Source: Gammaproteobacteria bacterium HGW-Gammaproteobacteria-13
GTDB taxonomy: Bacteria > Pseudomonadota > Gammaproteobacteria > Pseudomonadales > Pseudomonadaceae
Reading direction: 5' to 3'
Assembly (NCBI GenBank): GCA_002840155.1
Contig: PGZH01000002.1
Span: 186,001 to 250,000, forward strand
Length of the DNA: 64,000 bases
Part shown: positions 54,051-62,478 of the stretch, one piece after another
Position numbering within the stretch: the stretch's first letter is position 1
Layout of the letters: each line of letters opens with the position of its first letter
Program-made: the position numbers and the translations under genes
Notes under the pieces: generated by a model
Told to the model about the DNA's origin: nothing
Databases searched by the model: none
Seen by the model: the letters and a program-made list of their open reading frames with translations, nothing else

Positions 54051-54464
54051 TCATTGTTTTAGCTTCGCCTGCCGCTCGCGACGGCCCTGAGGTGCCCAAT
54101 CGAGCGCCCCGATCCGCCAAAGGTAGACAAGACCTGCCAACAGAATTGCTATAAAGACTGTAGCTTCGATCAGCCCAGCCCAGCCGCTTTCGCGCACTGA
54201 AACTGCCCAAGCGAAGAGAAAGAGGGCTTCAACGTCGAAGATCACGAAGAGCATCGCGACCAGATAGAATTTGGCTGACAGGCGCAGACGCGCACTGCCG
54301 ACGGGCAACATGCCGGATTCAAAGGGCTCGTTCTTGCTGCGACCCCAGGCCTTGCTACCCAGCAGGCTGGACAGGCCAAGCATAAAGCCGATAAGCCCGA
54401 AAACTCCGAGCAGAAACACAGCAAAAGCCCAGTTATGGGACATGGTCGTTACCGCATCAGGCAT
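54051..54464 (-). CDS. nuoA: NADH-quinone oxidoreductase subunit A
   Basis: 137 residues, three helices. The conserved acidic loop is seen in [20 protein letters not shown] and the helix in [17 protein letters not shown]. First gene of the operon, with an AAGGAGT ribosome site 8 bases before ATG 54464. A second in-frame ATG (MSHNWAF) lies seven codons in and could be the true start. Confidence 0.96.
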   Translation of the reverse strand: MPDAVTTMSHNWAFAVFLLGVFGLIGFMLGLSSLLGSKAWGRSKNEPFESGMLPVGSARLRLSAKFYLVAMLFVIFDVEALFLFAWAVSVRESGWAGLIEATVFIAILLAGLVYLWRIGALDWAPQGRRERQAKLKQ

Positions 54465-54732
54465 GCCGGTACTCCTTGGGTAAAAGGAACGGCTTGTATA
54501 ATTTTATTGTGGCGAGCGCGAACCCCAAGCTGGGTCGCCCGCAAAGTATGGTCGCAATTCTATTCGCACAACGTTTTAGTAACTAATTATTTTCTGTTCA
54601 CAAAGCGACATAAATGCGTAGCCAATCGCCAAAACCCGTCCAACACATCAAGCACGGGCGCTGAAGCGCATCAGCAGTTGGTTCCATTGAATACAGCCGC
54701 TATGCTTGGCTGCATCTCAATGGATAAAGACT
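54465..54732. promoter_or_regulatory. Divergent nuoA-oxyR intergenic region
   Basis: 268 bases between nuoA and oxyR. It is AT-richer than its surroundings near 54496-54512 and 54575-54595 and must contain the nuo promoter (leftwards) and the oxyR promoter (rightwards). No hexamer pair, Fnr/Anr box or OxyR site is called with confidence, and no additional gene is seen. Confidence 0.45.
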
Positions 54733-55659
54733 ATGACCCTCACCGAACTGCGCTACATAGTCACCCTCGCTCAGGAACAGCACTTCGGCCGCGCCGCCGA
54801 GCGTTGTCACGTCAGCCAGCCGACGCTGTCGGTGGGGGTAAAGAAGCTCGAAGATGAGCTGGGTGTGCTGATCTTCGAACGCAGCAAGAGCGCAGTGCGC
54901 CTGACCCCGGTCGGTGAAGGCATCGTCACCCAGGCGCAGAAAGTGCTGGAGCAGGCCCAGGGCATCCGCGAGCTGGCCCAGGCCGGCAAGAACCAGATGG
55001 CCGCGCCACTGAAAATCGGCGCGATCTACACCGTCGGCCCCTACCTGTTCCCCCATCTGATTCCGCAACTGCACCGCGTCGCCCCGCAGATGCCGCTGTA
55101 TATCGAAGAAAACTTCACCCACGTGCTGCGCGACAAACTGCGCAATGGCGAGCTGGACGCGATTATCATCGCCCTGCCGTTCCATGAAGCCGATGTGCTG
55201 ACCAAGCCGCTGTATGACGAGCCGTTCTACGCCCTGCTGCCCGCCGGCCATCCCTGGGCCGCGATGAAAACCATCGACAGCAAACTGCTGAACGACAAGA
55301 GCCTGCTGCTGCTCGGTGAAGGCCACTGCTTCCGCGATCAGGTGCTGGAAGCCTGCCCGACCCTGCGCAAGGGCGGCGAAGACAGCGCCAAGCACACCAC
55401 GGTGGAATCCAGCTCGCTGGAAACCATCCGCCATATGGTCGCCTCGGGCCTCGGCGTGTCGATCCTGCCGTTCTCCGCGGTCGACAGTCACCACTACGCC
55501 CCCGGCGTGATTGAAGTGCGCCCACTCAGCCCGCCCGCGCCGTTCCGCACCGTGGCCATCGCCTGGCGCGCCAGCTTCCCACGGCCGAATGCCATCGAAG
55601 TGCTGACCGACTCGATCCGCCTGTGCTCGGTGGCCAAACCACTGCCCAAGAGCAGCTAA
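54733..55659 (+). CDS. oxyR: Hydrogen peroxide-inducible regulator OxyR
   Basis: 308-residue LysR-type regulator. N-terminal winged helix (MTLTELRYIVTLAQEQHFGR, SQPTLSVGVKKLEDELGV). Redox cysteines are C199 in GEGHCFRDQ and C208 in VLEACPTL, with the canonical spacing. ATG 54733 gives the known N-terminus; the frame to 54706 adds nothing. recG starts 8 bases after the stop; an oxyR-recG operon is known in P. aeruginosa. Confidence 0.98.
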   Translation: MTLTELRYIVTLAQEQHFGRAAERCHVSQPTLSVGVKKLEDELGVLIFERSKSAVRLTPVGEGIVTQAQKVLEQAQGIRELAQAGKNQMAAPLKIGAIYTVGPYLFPHLIPQLHRVAPQMPLYIEENFTHVLRDKLRNGELDAIIIALPFHEADVLTKPLYDEPFYALLPAGHPWAAMKTIDSKLLNDKSLLLLGEGHCFRDQVLEACPTLRKGGEDSAKHTTVESSSLETIRHMVASGLGVSILPFSAVDSHHYAPGVIEVRPLSPPAPFRTVAIAWRASFPRPNAIEVLTDSIRLCSVAKPLPKSS

Positions 55660-55667
55660 GACAGGCC

Positions 55668-57743
55668 ATGACCGAGCTGGCCGCGGTTTCTGTCACCGCG
55701 CTGAAAGGCGTGGGTGCAGCCCTGGCCGAAAAACTCGCCAAGGTCGGCCTGGAAACCCTGCAGGACGTGCTGTTCCACCTGCCGCTGCGTTATCAGGACC
55801 GCACCCGCATCGTACCGATTGGCGCGCTGCGCCCCGGACAGGACGCGGTGGTTGAAGGCATAGTCGCCGGCGCCGATGTGGTCATGGGTCGACGCCGTAG
55901 CCTGCTGGTACGCCTGCAGGACGGCAGCGGCACCCTCTCCTTGCGCTTCTACCACTTCAGCCAGGCGCAGAAAGAAGGTCTCAAACGCGGCACCCAGGTG
56001 CGCTGCTACGGCGAAGTGCGCCCTGGTTCATCGGGGCTGGAAATCTATCACCCGGAATACCGCGCGCTGTCCGGCAGCGAGCCGATTGCCGTGGAACAGA
56101 CCCTGACGCCGATCTACCCGACCACCGAAGGCCTGACCCAGCAACGCCTGCGCCAGCTCAGCGAACAGGCCCTGGCGCGCCTGGGCCCGCATAGCCTGCC
56201 GGATTGGTTGCCGCGTGAACTGGCTGACGACTACCAGCTCAGCCCGCTCGACCAGGCGATTCGCTACCTGCACCGGCCGCCGCCGGATGCCGATCTGCAA
56301 GAACTCGCCGAAGGCCGTCACTGGGCCCAGCACCGCCTGGCCTTCGAGGAGTTGCTCACCCATCAACTGTCGCTGCAGCGTCTGCGCGAAAGCGTGCGCG
56401 CGCAGCAGGCTCCAGCGCTGCCGCTGGCGAAACGCCTGCCGCAGCAATACCTGGCCAACCTGGGTTTTACCCCCACCGGCGCGCAACAGCGGGTCGGCGC
56501 GGAAATCGCCTACGACCTCAGCCAGAGCGAGCCGATGCTGCGCCTGGTGCAGGGCGATGTCGGCGCCGGCAAGACCGTGGTCGCCGCCTTTGCCGCACTG
56601 CAAGCGCTGGAAGCTGGTTATCAGGTGGCGCTGATGGCGCCTACCGAGATTCTTGCCGAGCAGCATTTCATCAATTTCAGCAAATGGCTCGCCCCACTGG
56701 GTCTGGAGGTCGCCTGGCTGGCTGGCAAGCTCAAGGGCAAGGCCCGCGCCAGTGCCCTGGAACATATCGCCGCCGGCGCACCCATGGTGGTCGGCACCCA
56801 CGCGCTGTTTCAGGATGAAGTGCGCTTTGCCAAACTGGCCCTGGTGATCATCGATGAACAGCACCGCTTCGGCGTGCAGCAGCGCCTGGCCCTGCGGCAG
56901 AAAGGCATCGGCGGGCGCATGTGCCCGCACCAGTTGATCATGACAGCGACGCCAATCCCACGAACCCTGGCGATGAGCGCCTACGCCGACCTCGACACCT
57001 CCATCCTCGACGAGCTGCCGCCGGGCCGCACCCCAGTGAATACCCTGGTGATAGCCGACAGCCGCCGCCTGGAAGTGGTCGAGCGCGTGCGCCTGGCCTG
57101 TAATGAAGGGCGCCAGGCCTACTGGGTGTGCACGCTGATCGAAGAATCCGAAGAGCTGACCTGCCAGGCCGCGGAAACCACCTTCGAGGATTTATCCGCA
57201 GCGCTCGGCGGGCTGAATGTCGGGCTGATTCACGGGCGCATGAAGCCTGCAGAAAAAGCTGCGGTGATGGAGCAATTCAAACAGGGCCAACTGCAGTTGC
57301 TGGTGGCCACCACGGTGATCGAAGTAGGCGTCGACGTGCCCAATGCCAGCCTGATGATCATCGAGAACCCCGAACGCCTGGGCCTGGCCCAGCTGCACCA
57401 GCTGCGCGGCCGGGTCGGTCGTGGCAGCGCCGCCAGCCATTGCCTGCTGCTCTATCACCCGCCCTTGTCGCAGCTGGGCCGCGAGCGCCTTGGCATCATG
57501 CGCGAGACCTGCGATGGTTTCGTGATTGCTGAAAAGGACCTGGAACTGCGCGGCCCCGGCGAGATGCTTGGCACCCGCCAGACTGGCCTACTGCAGTTCA
57601 AGGTCGCCGATCTGATGCGCGATGCCGACCTGCTGCCGGCGGTACGCGACGCCGCACAGGCGCTACTGGAACATTGGCCACAGCATGTCAGCCCGCTACT
57701 TGAACGCTGGTTGCGGCATGGCCAACAATACGGGCAAGTGTGA
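55668..57743 (+). CDS. recG: ATP-dependent DNA helicase RecG
   Basis: 691 residues from ATG 55668. The wedge/OB domain occupies about 50-190. The SF2 motor follows with Walker A VQGDVGAGKTVVAAF, VIIDEQHRFGVQQR, MTATPIPRTLAM and the C-terminal QLRGRVGRG and TRAP-like region. It remodels stalled forks and R-loops. It is coexpressed with oxyR, so peroxide stress may raise it. Confidence 0.98.
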   Translation: MTELAAVSVTALKGVGAALAEKLAKVGLETLQDVLFHLPLRYQDRTRIVPIGALRPGQDAVVEGIVAGADVVMGRRRSLLVRLQDGSGTLSLRFYHFSQAQKEGLKRGTQVRCYGEVRPGSSGLEIYHPEYRALSGSEPIAVEQTLTPIYPTTEGLTQQRLRQLSEQALARLGPHSLPDWLPRELADDYQLSPLDQAIRYLHRPPPDADLQELAEGRHWAQHRLAFEELLTHQLSLQRLRESVRAQQAPALPLAKRLPQQYLANLGFTPTGAQQRVGAEIAYDLSQSEPMLRLVQGDVGAGKTVVAAFAALQALEAGYQVALMAPTEILAEQHFINFSKWLAPLGLEVAWLAGKLKGKARASALEHIAAGAPMVVGTHALFQDEVRFAKLALVIIDEQHRFGVQQRLALRQKGIGGRMCPHQLIMTATPIPRTLAMSAYADLDTSILDELPPGRTPVNTLVIADSRRLEVVERVRLACNEGRQAYWVCTLIEESEELTCQAAETTFEDLSAALGGLNVGLIHGRMKPAEKAAVMEQFKQGQLQLLVATTVIEVGVDVPNASLMIIENPERLGLAQLHQLRGRVGRGSAASHCLLLYHPPLSQLGRERLGIMRETCDGFVIAEKDLELRGPGEMLGTRQTGLLQFKVADLMRDADLLPAVRDAAQALLEHWPQHVSPLLERWLRHGQQYGQV

Positions 57744-57833
57744 ACCCGCGCACAGGACAACCGTCGCCTGCGCCGCATTTTACTCATCCCGCTGTTTATA
57801 CTCGGGGTATTGCTACTTCTGCTGGATACCGTC

Positions 57834-59240
57834 ATGACCGAACTTGCCCTAGCTACCGACACCGCTCCGCGCCCGCCAGCGGTGATTCTGCAATTGCTGG
57901 AAAAGCTCGGCCTGCCCTACCAAATCTGCAGTGATGTGCCCGGTCTGCCGGTCGCACAGCGTCTACAGGCGGTTTTGCTGGATGACGCCGTCGGCGCGTT
58001 GCTGGTGCTCTATCCGCAGAGTCAGCTGCTCGACCTCAATCGCCTGACCGAACTGACCGGCCGCCAGCTGACCGCAGTCAAACCAGAGCGCCTGGAGCGC
58101 ATGCTCGGCAAGCACAGCCTAAAAGTGCTGCCCGGCCTGCCGCCGCTGACCAGCTCGCCCTGCCTGTATGACGAGCGTCTGCTGCAGGTGCCCAGCCTGT
58201 ATATCGAGTCCGGCCAGCGCGGTGTGCTGCTGGAGCTGAGCACCGAGGCCTTCAAAAGCCTGCTAAGCAAGGCCAGCGCCGCACGTTTCGGCGAACCCCT
58301 GAGCAATATCCGCCTGAACCTGGATCGCCCGGACGACGACCGCGCCGAGATCACCCTGGCGGTGCAGGCCTTTACCGCGCGGCGCATCCAGCAACGCCTG
58401 GAAGAAACCATCGAGATTCCGCCACTGCCGGAAACCGCGCAGAAGATCATCAAGCTACGCGTCGACCCGGACGCCACGGTGGATGACATCACCGGCGTGG
58501 TCGAAACCGACCCGGCGCTGGCCGCTCAGGTGGTCAGCTGGGCCGCCTCGCCCTACTACGCCGCGCCGGGCAAGATCCGTTCGGTGGAAGACGCCATCGT
58601 CCGCGTGCTGGGCTTTGATCTGGTGATCAATCTGGCCCTTGGCCTGGCCCTGGGTAAAACCCTGAGCCTGCCCAAAGATCATCCGCAACAGGCCACACCC
58701 TACTGGCAACAGGCGATCTACAGCGCTGCGGTGATCGAGGGTCTGACCCGCGCCATCCCGCGCGCACAGCGTCCGGAAGCCGGCCTGACCTACCTTGCCG
58801 GCCTGTTGCACAACTTCGGTTATCTGGTGCTGGCGCACGTGTTTCCGCCGCACTTCTCGCTGATCTGCCGCCACCTGGAGGTCAATCCGCACCTATCGCA
58901 CAGCTACATCGAGCAGCATCTGCTCGGCATCAGCCGCGAACAGATCGGTGCCTGGCTGATGCGCTACTGGGATATGCCGGAAGAACTGGCCAGCGCCCTG
59001 CGCTTCCAGCACGACCCGGAATATACCGGCCCCCACGCCACCTACCCGAACCTGGTGTGCCTGTCGGTCAGCCTGCTGCGCAATCGCGGCATCGGCGCCG
59101 GCCCGCAGAGCGAGATTCCGCAAAGCCTGTTCGACAACCTCGGCATCAGCCGGGACAAGGCCGAAGAAGCCGTAAGCAAGGTGCTGGCCGCCGAAGTCGC
59201 GCTGCGCGAGCTGGCGGCGCAATTCCACCCGGCACACTAA
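57834..59240 (+). CDS. YbaK-like domain fused to HDOD domain
   Basis: 468 residues from ATG 57834. Residues about 10-165 resemble the YbaK/ProX aminoacyl-tRNA deacylase fold (QLLDLNRLTELTGRQLTAVK), but the catalytic Lys normally found in the KTLVL strand is absent (RLQAVLLDD), so editing activity is doubtful. Residues about 190-390 are an HDOD domain (PPLPETAQKIIKLRVDPDAT, AGLLHNFGYLVLAHVFPPHF), a non-catalytic HD relative used in signalling. An orthologue occupies this place after recG in P. aeruginosa (PA5346, from memory). Function unknown. Confidence 0.88.
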   Translation: MTELALATDTAPRPPAVILQLLEKLGLPYQICSDVPGLPVAQRLQAVLLDDAVGALLVLYPQSQLLDLNRLTELTGRQLTAVKPERLERMLGKHSLKVLPGLPPLTSSPCLYDERLLQVPSLYIESGQRGVLLELSTEAFKSLLSKASAARFGEPLSNIRLNLDRPDDDRAEITLAVQAFTARRIQQRLEETIEIPPLPETAQKIIKLRVDPDATVDDITGVVETDPALAAQVVSWAASPYYAAPGKIRSVEDAIVRVLGFDLVINLALGLALGKTLSLPKDHPQQATPYWQQAIYSAAVIEGLTRAIPRAQRPEAGLTYLAGLLHNFGYLVLAHVFPPHFSLICRHLEVNPHLSHSYIEQHLLGISREQIGAWLMRYWDMPEELASALRFQHDPEYTGPHATYPNLVCLSVSLLRNRGIGAGPQSEIPQSLFDNLGISRDKAEEAVSKVLAAEVALRELAAQFHPAH

Positions 59241-59251
59241 AACGCAGAAAC

Positions 59252-59277
59252 ACAAAGGGGCCTACGGGCCCCTTTGT
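59252..59277. terminator. Bidirectional terminator-like hairpin
   Basis: ACAAAGGGGCC (59252-59262), TACG tetraloop, GGCCCCTTTGT (59267-59277). Strong stem between convergent genes, but the following T run is interrupted. Confidence 0.7.
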
Positions 59278-59293
59278 CGTTGCAGTCGACTAA

Positions 59294-60037
59294 CTACTTC
59301 TTCAGCTGCGCGCGCCGTGCGGCAAACAGCTCCGGCAGCACCTGCACGCTGCCATCGAGCAACTGGGCCACGGCTGGCTGCTCATACAAGGAGGCATATT
59401 CGGCCAGTTTTTCACTGGGCATCTGCCGATAGGCGTAGAGCATAAAAGACTCCACCGCCTCGGAACTGGAGGCCCGCAGCGCGTCTTCCTGCGCCTTGGT
59501 CTGAGTGCTCAGGGCTTTCTCGTCGATGCTTTCACCACGGCCTTGCAAGGCCAGAAACGCCTGGGTCTTGCCGACTTCATAACGCAACAGGGTGGCTAGC
59601 GTAGTGGTGTGTGCGGCGGCATCCAGACGCCGCACTAGAGCCAGTCGCTCCTCACGCGGCGGGCGCTCGCCCAGTTGTTTGCGATAGGCCGCCAAGCCTT
59701 CTGCGCCGCCCTCACCGACCGAACGCTCGGCGGCAGTAAAGCTCTGCGCCAGGGGGCTTTCCAGCAGGCTCTTGGCCTGTTCCAACTGGGCTTGATCGAG
59801 CTTGCCGGTCAGCTTCTTGGCCAAGTCCAGGCACAGGCCATCGGCGGCAAACACCTTGGCCAACTGCGCTTGCTGTTTATCGCTCAACCCGCGCTGCACA
59901 AGCGGCGCACTCTGTTCGCAGAGCAAACGGATACCGGCCAGCTCGAATAACGGCGCAAAGGCTTCGGCTTTGGGAGGTGCAGCATGGGCAAGGGCGGTGG
60001 TAAACAGCAGGACACTTAGCAGCAGACGCATGGGCAA
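59294..60037 (-). CDS. Secreted or periplasmic protein of unknown function
   Basis: 247 residues. Signal peptide 1-19 (LLFTTALAHA). The mature part is helical and charged, with two similar Cys (CEQSAP, CLDLAKKL) that may form a disulphide. The C-terminal YAYRQMPSEKLAEYASLYEQ resembles DUF2059-like tails, but I do not assign the family firmly. Monocistronic between a terminator and the SCP2-like gene. Confidence 0.8.
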   Translation of the reverse strand: MPMRLLLSVLLFTTALAHAAPPKAEAFAPLFELAGIRLLCEQSAPLVQRGLSDKQQAQLAKVFAADGLCLDLAKKLTGKLDQAQLEQAKSLLESPLAQSFTAAERSVGEGGAEGLAAYRKQLGERPPREERLALVRRLDAAAHTTTLATLLRYEVGKTQAFLALQGRGESIDEKALSTQTKAQEDALRASSSEAVESFMLYAYRQMPSEKLAEYASLYEQPAVAQLLDGSVQVLPELFAARRAQLKK

Positions 60038-60110
60038 ACTCTCACTAGGGCTATGCCCAGCCTAGCGAAAGCAGCGCGCGCCGGCCAGCCCTGGCGCGCG
60101 GCGGTGAGGC

Positions 60111-60503
60111 TCAGGCGGCCTTTTTGGCGGCGTCTTTCTTTTTCGGCATCAGGTATTTGGTCAGACCCTGGAACCAGATCACCAATGCCGGGTTGCCCTG
60201 GATTTGGATGTCCTTGTTCTGGATGCCCTGCATAAACGCCAGCTGCTTGTTCTTCGCGCTCATGGTGGCGAAACCGTAGGCGGCATCCTTGAAGCCAAGG
60301 GCGAAGGCAGGCTCAGTAGCCGGACCGCGCTTGCTGGTGATGCGCTGGTCTTTGACGATGAAGTGACGGGCAACTTTGCCGTCCAGGGTGTGCAGCTGAA
60401 AGACCATATCGCGGTCGACCAATTGTTGCTGGAATGCCGGGTTTTCACGGCTGGCCTTGGCCATCAGACGGCCCAGCATCCACAGAAGAAAACGGAATTT
60501 CAT
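60111..60503 (-). CDS. SCP-2-like sterol-carrier fold protein
   Basis: 130 residues from ATG 60503 with GAGG 9 bases upstream. The central part (HTLDGKVARHFIVKDQRITS onwards, GFKDAAYGFATMSAKNKQLA, FMQGIQNKDIQIQGNPALVI) follows the SCP-2 lipid-binding pattern of small bacterial helpers. Lys-rich C-terminus (KKKDAAKKAA). The ligand is unknown. Confidence 0.75.
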   Translation of the reverse strand: MKFRFLLWMLGRLMAKASRENPAFQQQLVDRDMVFQLHTLDGKVARHFIVKDQRITSKRGPATEPAFALGFKDAAYGFATMSAKNKQLAFMQGIQNKDIQIQGNPALVIWFQGLTKYLMPKKKDAAKKAA

Positions 60504-60647
60504 GCGCGAGGCCTCGCAAAGGGTAGGGAAAAGGCGGCGCATTGTAGCGGTTTGCGGCGGGGACTACATCCGGCTGAAAGAAGGGCGTGAATACGCTGGC
60601 CGGGGTGGTGCAGCCCGGAGCCAAAGGCCCCGGGCCTGAGGACTTAG

Positions 60648-60786
60648 CAGGCCGTTGAAAAACTACCTACGTTGGCAATACTGCGTTAAAAACAGACTCG
60701 GAATGCTCATGTACAAAAGTACACTCCGCTTCCTCGCCTGTTTTTGCCTTGTCTTGCCTGCCTCGCCTACGTTTTTCAACGGCCTG
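60648..60786. repeat. Long imperfect hairpin repeat, copy C
   Basis: Perfect outer arms CAGGCCGTTGAAAAAC (60648-60663) and its complement ending at 60786. Interior: ACTGCGTTAAAAACAGACTC, then ATGCTCATGTAC-aaaa-GTACACTCCGCTT and CTCGCCTGTTTTTGCCTTG, each matching copy B. It marks the boundary between core genes and the AT-rich accessory segment on its right. Confidence 0.85.
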
Positions 60787-60832
60787 TTAGTTGACCGCAT
60801 CTTTCAATAACCCGTAGGAAACCGTTTCAAAA

Positions 60833-60862
60833 TTCACGTTTTGCAATTTATTTCTTTATAAT
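60833..60862 (+). promoter_or_regulatory. Candidate sigma-70 promoter for the response-regulator gene
   Basis: TTCACG (60833-60838) and a perfect TATAAT (60857-60862) spaced by 18 bases, in an AT-rich stretch starting about 150 bases upstream of the response-regulator start. Suggestive only; the -35 box matches consensus at four of six positions. Confidence 0.35.
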
Positions 60863-60958
60863 CATGTACTTGCAATGTATAAATCTATGATATTACACCA
60901 ATCGTTTCAATTCAACCCCTCAGCCCCCTAGATTCGTTGCGGAGGGATCAGGATCACC

Positions 60959-61033
60959 GTGATTTTGAAACAGCGACCGCTCGGTGACTCCCCCAACACG
61001 ATCTATGAGCTGCCAGAAAATGATACGTTTTGA
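60959..61033 (+). CDS. Possible 24-codon leader peptide overlapping the regulator gene
   Basis: GTG 60959 is preceded by GGAGGGATCAGGA, the best ribosome site in the area. The frame encodes 24 residues (MILKQRPLGDSPNTIYELPE...) and stops at 61031-61033, 14 bases inside the regulator gene that starts at 61020. The regulator's own candidate starts have no ribosome site, so translational coupling through this short frame is plausible. It may equally be chance. Confidence 0.3.
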   Translation: MILKQRPLGDSPNTIYELPENDTF

Positions 61034-61766
61034 TAAATCGGTGCCACCCAAGCTGCTTGTAATACACGAACATCCCGTCCTCCGCGCCCAGGCTCGCAAG
61101 CATCTGGAGTCATCCGGATACACGGTGGTTGAAGCAGGTAGCTGTAAAGAGGCTATCGCAATCATGCATACCTGCACCTTCGCAGGAATAATTGTCGATA
61201 ACGAGATGGCTGATTATGAGGCTGCATCTCCACTTTCCGCTCGGAGTACTACTGGAAACTCTAATATCCCGTGCATAATACTTGCAACAAATCGGGTCAT
61301 TCGAAAGCCGGAAAAAGATTTCAACACAGCCTTAGATGATTATTTGTATAAACCTTTCAGACCTAGTGCCCTAGCCAAGCATGTACATGAAGTAATAAAG
61401 ACCGCTGTTGGGAGCGCGCATTTAAGGCTTGTATGTCCAGCAGTCTACGCTTTGACAGGGACAACAGGAATTAACCTCACAAAATTCAACCTTCCTTCTA
61501 AACAGATGATTTTGCTTCATACTCTTGTCAGCAACTCACCTCGCGCTGTGAGCAAAGCATGTTTCGTAGATGTTCTATATTCACACAAGAGCCCGCCAAT
61601 AAATCCTTATAATGCAGTAGAGTCCTTAGTTTTTCATTTACGCAAAAGACTACGCGCCGAAGAATCAAATGTGAGTATAAAATCTGTTCGAGGCGTTGGG
61701 TATAGAGCTTCTATTAACCATAGACAGAACCCTATAATAACAAATGTTGATTTTCTGGAGCTCTAG
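61020..61766 (+). CDS. Orphan OmpR/PhoB-type response regulator
   Basis: 248 residues from ATG 61020 (ATG 61005 and GTG 60984 are in frame). The receiver domain (10-125) keeps the acceptor Asp D60 (IIVDNEM), T90 and K111 (YLYKPF), but the acidic pair is reduced to HE (16-17). Residues about 150-240 form a winged helix (LPSKQMILLHTLVSNSPRAV, VESLVFHLRKRLRAEESNVS, SVRGVGYRA). No histidine kinase adjoins it. Base composition is clearly AT-richer than the core genes, which suggests acquisition by transfer. Targets and partner are unknown. Confidence 0.82.
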   Translation: MIRFDKSVPPKLLVIHEHPVLRAQARKHLESSGYTVVEAGSCKEAIAIMHTCTFAGIIVDNEMADYEAASPLSARSTTGNSNIPCIILATNRVIRKPEKDFNTALDDYLYKPFRPSALAKHVHEVIKTAVGSAHLRLVCPAVYALTGTTGINLTKFNLPSKQMILLHTLVSNSPRAVSKACFVDVLYSHKSPPINPYNAVESLVFHLRKRLRAEESNVSIKSVRGVGYRASINHRQNPIITNVDFLEL

Positions 61767-61869
61767 AAACCCAGCCTCTACGAAATATCGGGATTGAAAG
61801 CCGCGTCTTTAGCGAATTTATTTTCTCAAATTAACCGTTTAAAATATCCTAGTACGCCTATCACCGACT

Positions 61870-62121
61870 ATGGGTGTCGGACTTGGTGCTTCAAGGTATT
61901 TCTTCGACTTTAACGATGATTTGTTCGTTACTTAATACGCTGAGGACAGGAAGTGCTTAGACAGTGCTTCTGACCGGGATGCCCTTCTCAATGAGGTGAA
62001 CACTGTCAAACTGCCCATGATCGTTATGAGCATTGACGACCCTAACGGCCGGATGTGTCCGTATTGTCTGGGTGAGCGCGCCCGGCCAAGAAGCCAGCAG
62101 GCTCATTTTCCCGTCCTTTAG
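61870..62121 (+). pseudogene. Probable remnant of a DUF6894-like small gene
   Basis: One reading frame from ATG 61870 gives MGVGLGASRYFFDFNDDLFV, a stop at 61933-61935, and continues in the same frame with CLDSASDRDALLNEVNTVKL before a stop at 62119-62121. RYFFDxxDD followed by a region that in the family carries D...A..EA resembles DUF6894 proteins. The internal stop indicates decay. The tail (MCPYCLGERARPR) is not typical, so a chance frame cannot be excluded. Confidence 0.35.
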
Positions 62122-62236
62122 TCGCAGCGACGCGGAACATACTGTGCTGCCACTCTGACGTGGGTGTCATCAAGCGTGCCGCTTCGTGTGAGAACTTAGC
62201 TATCAAGGCATACTTGCGGGTCTTTCTTTTTTGCAT
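62042..62236 (-). CDS. Short basic hypothetical frame
   Basis: 64 residues from ATG 62236, which has GAGGA 8 bases upstream (MQKRKTRKYALIAKFSHEAA...). It is antisense to the remnant at 61870. No family is recognised. It is included because the start context is good; a chance open frame is about as likely. Apart from this and the remnant, bases 61767-62478 show no supported gene. Confidence 0.3.
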   Translation of the reverse strand: MQKRKTRKYALIAKFSHEAARLMTPTSEWQHSMFRVAATKGRENEPAGFLAGRAHPDNTDTSGR

Positions 62237-62478
62237 CAAGTTAATCCTCGGCATATATGCGCGCGCAAACATCTATCAAGCTTCGCAATCGGCACACGCA
62301 CCCGATCGAAGTAGCACGCGTAAAAGCGCTGCAACCGTCGAAGCCCCAGTCATCAGCCATGCCTCAACGTGTGAGTCATAATCTCCATGCCCACACCCAC
62401 TAATTTCTTAGTCAATGACACTGCCAACCCTATACATTCGCAACTCGCGTTACTCCAGATTCATTAGGCGTCAACACA

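Noticed and set aside
62160-62381. 73-residue plus-strand frame
   Set aside because: No ribosome site, no family, and Ser/Ala-rich random-looking end; it overlaps the better-supported minus-strand start.
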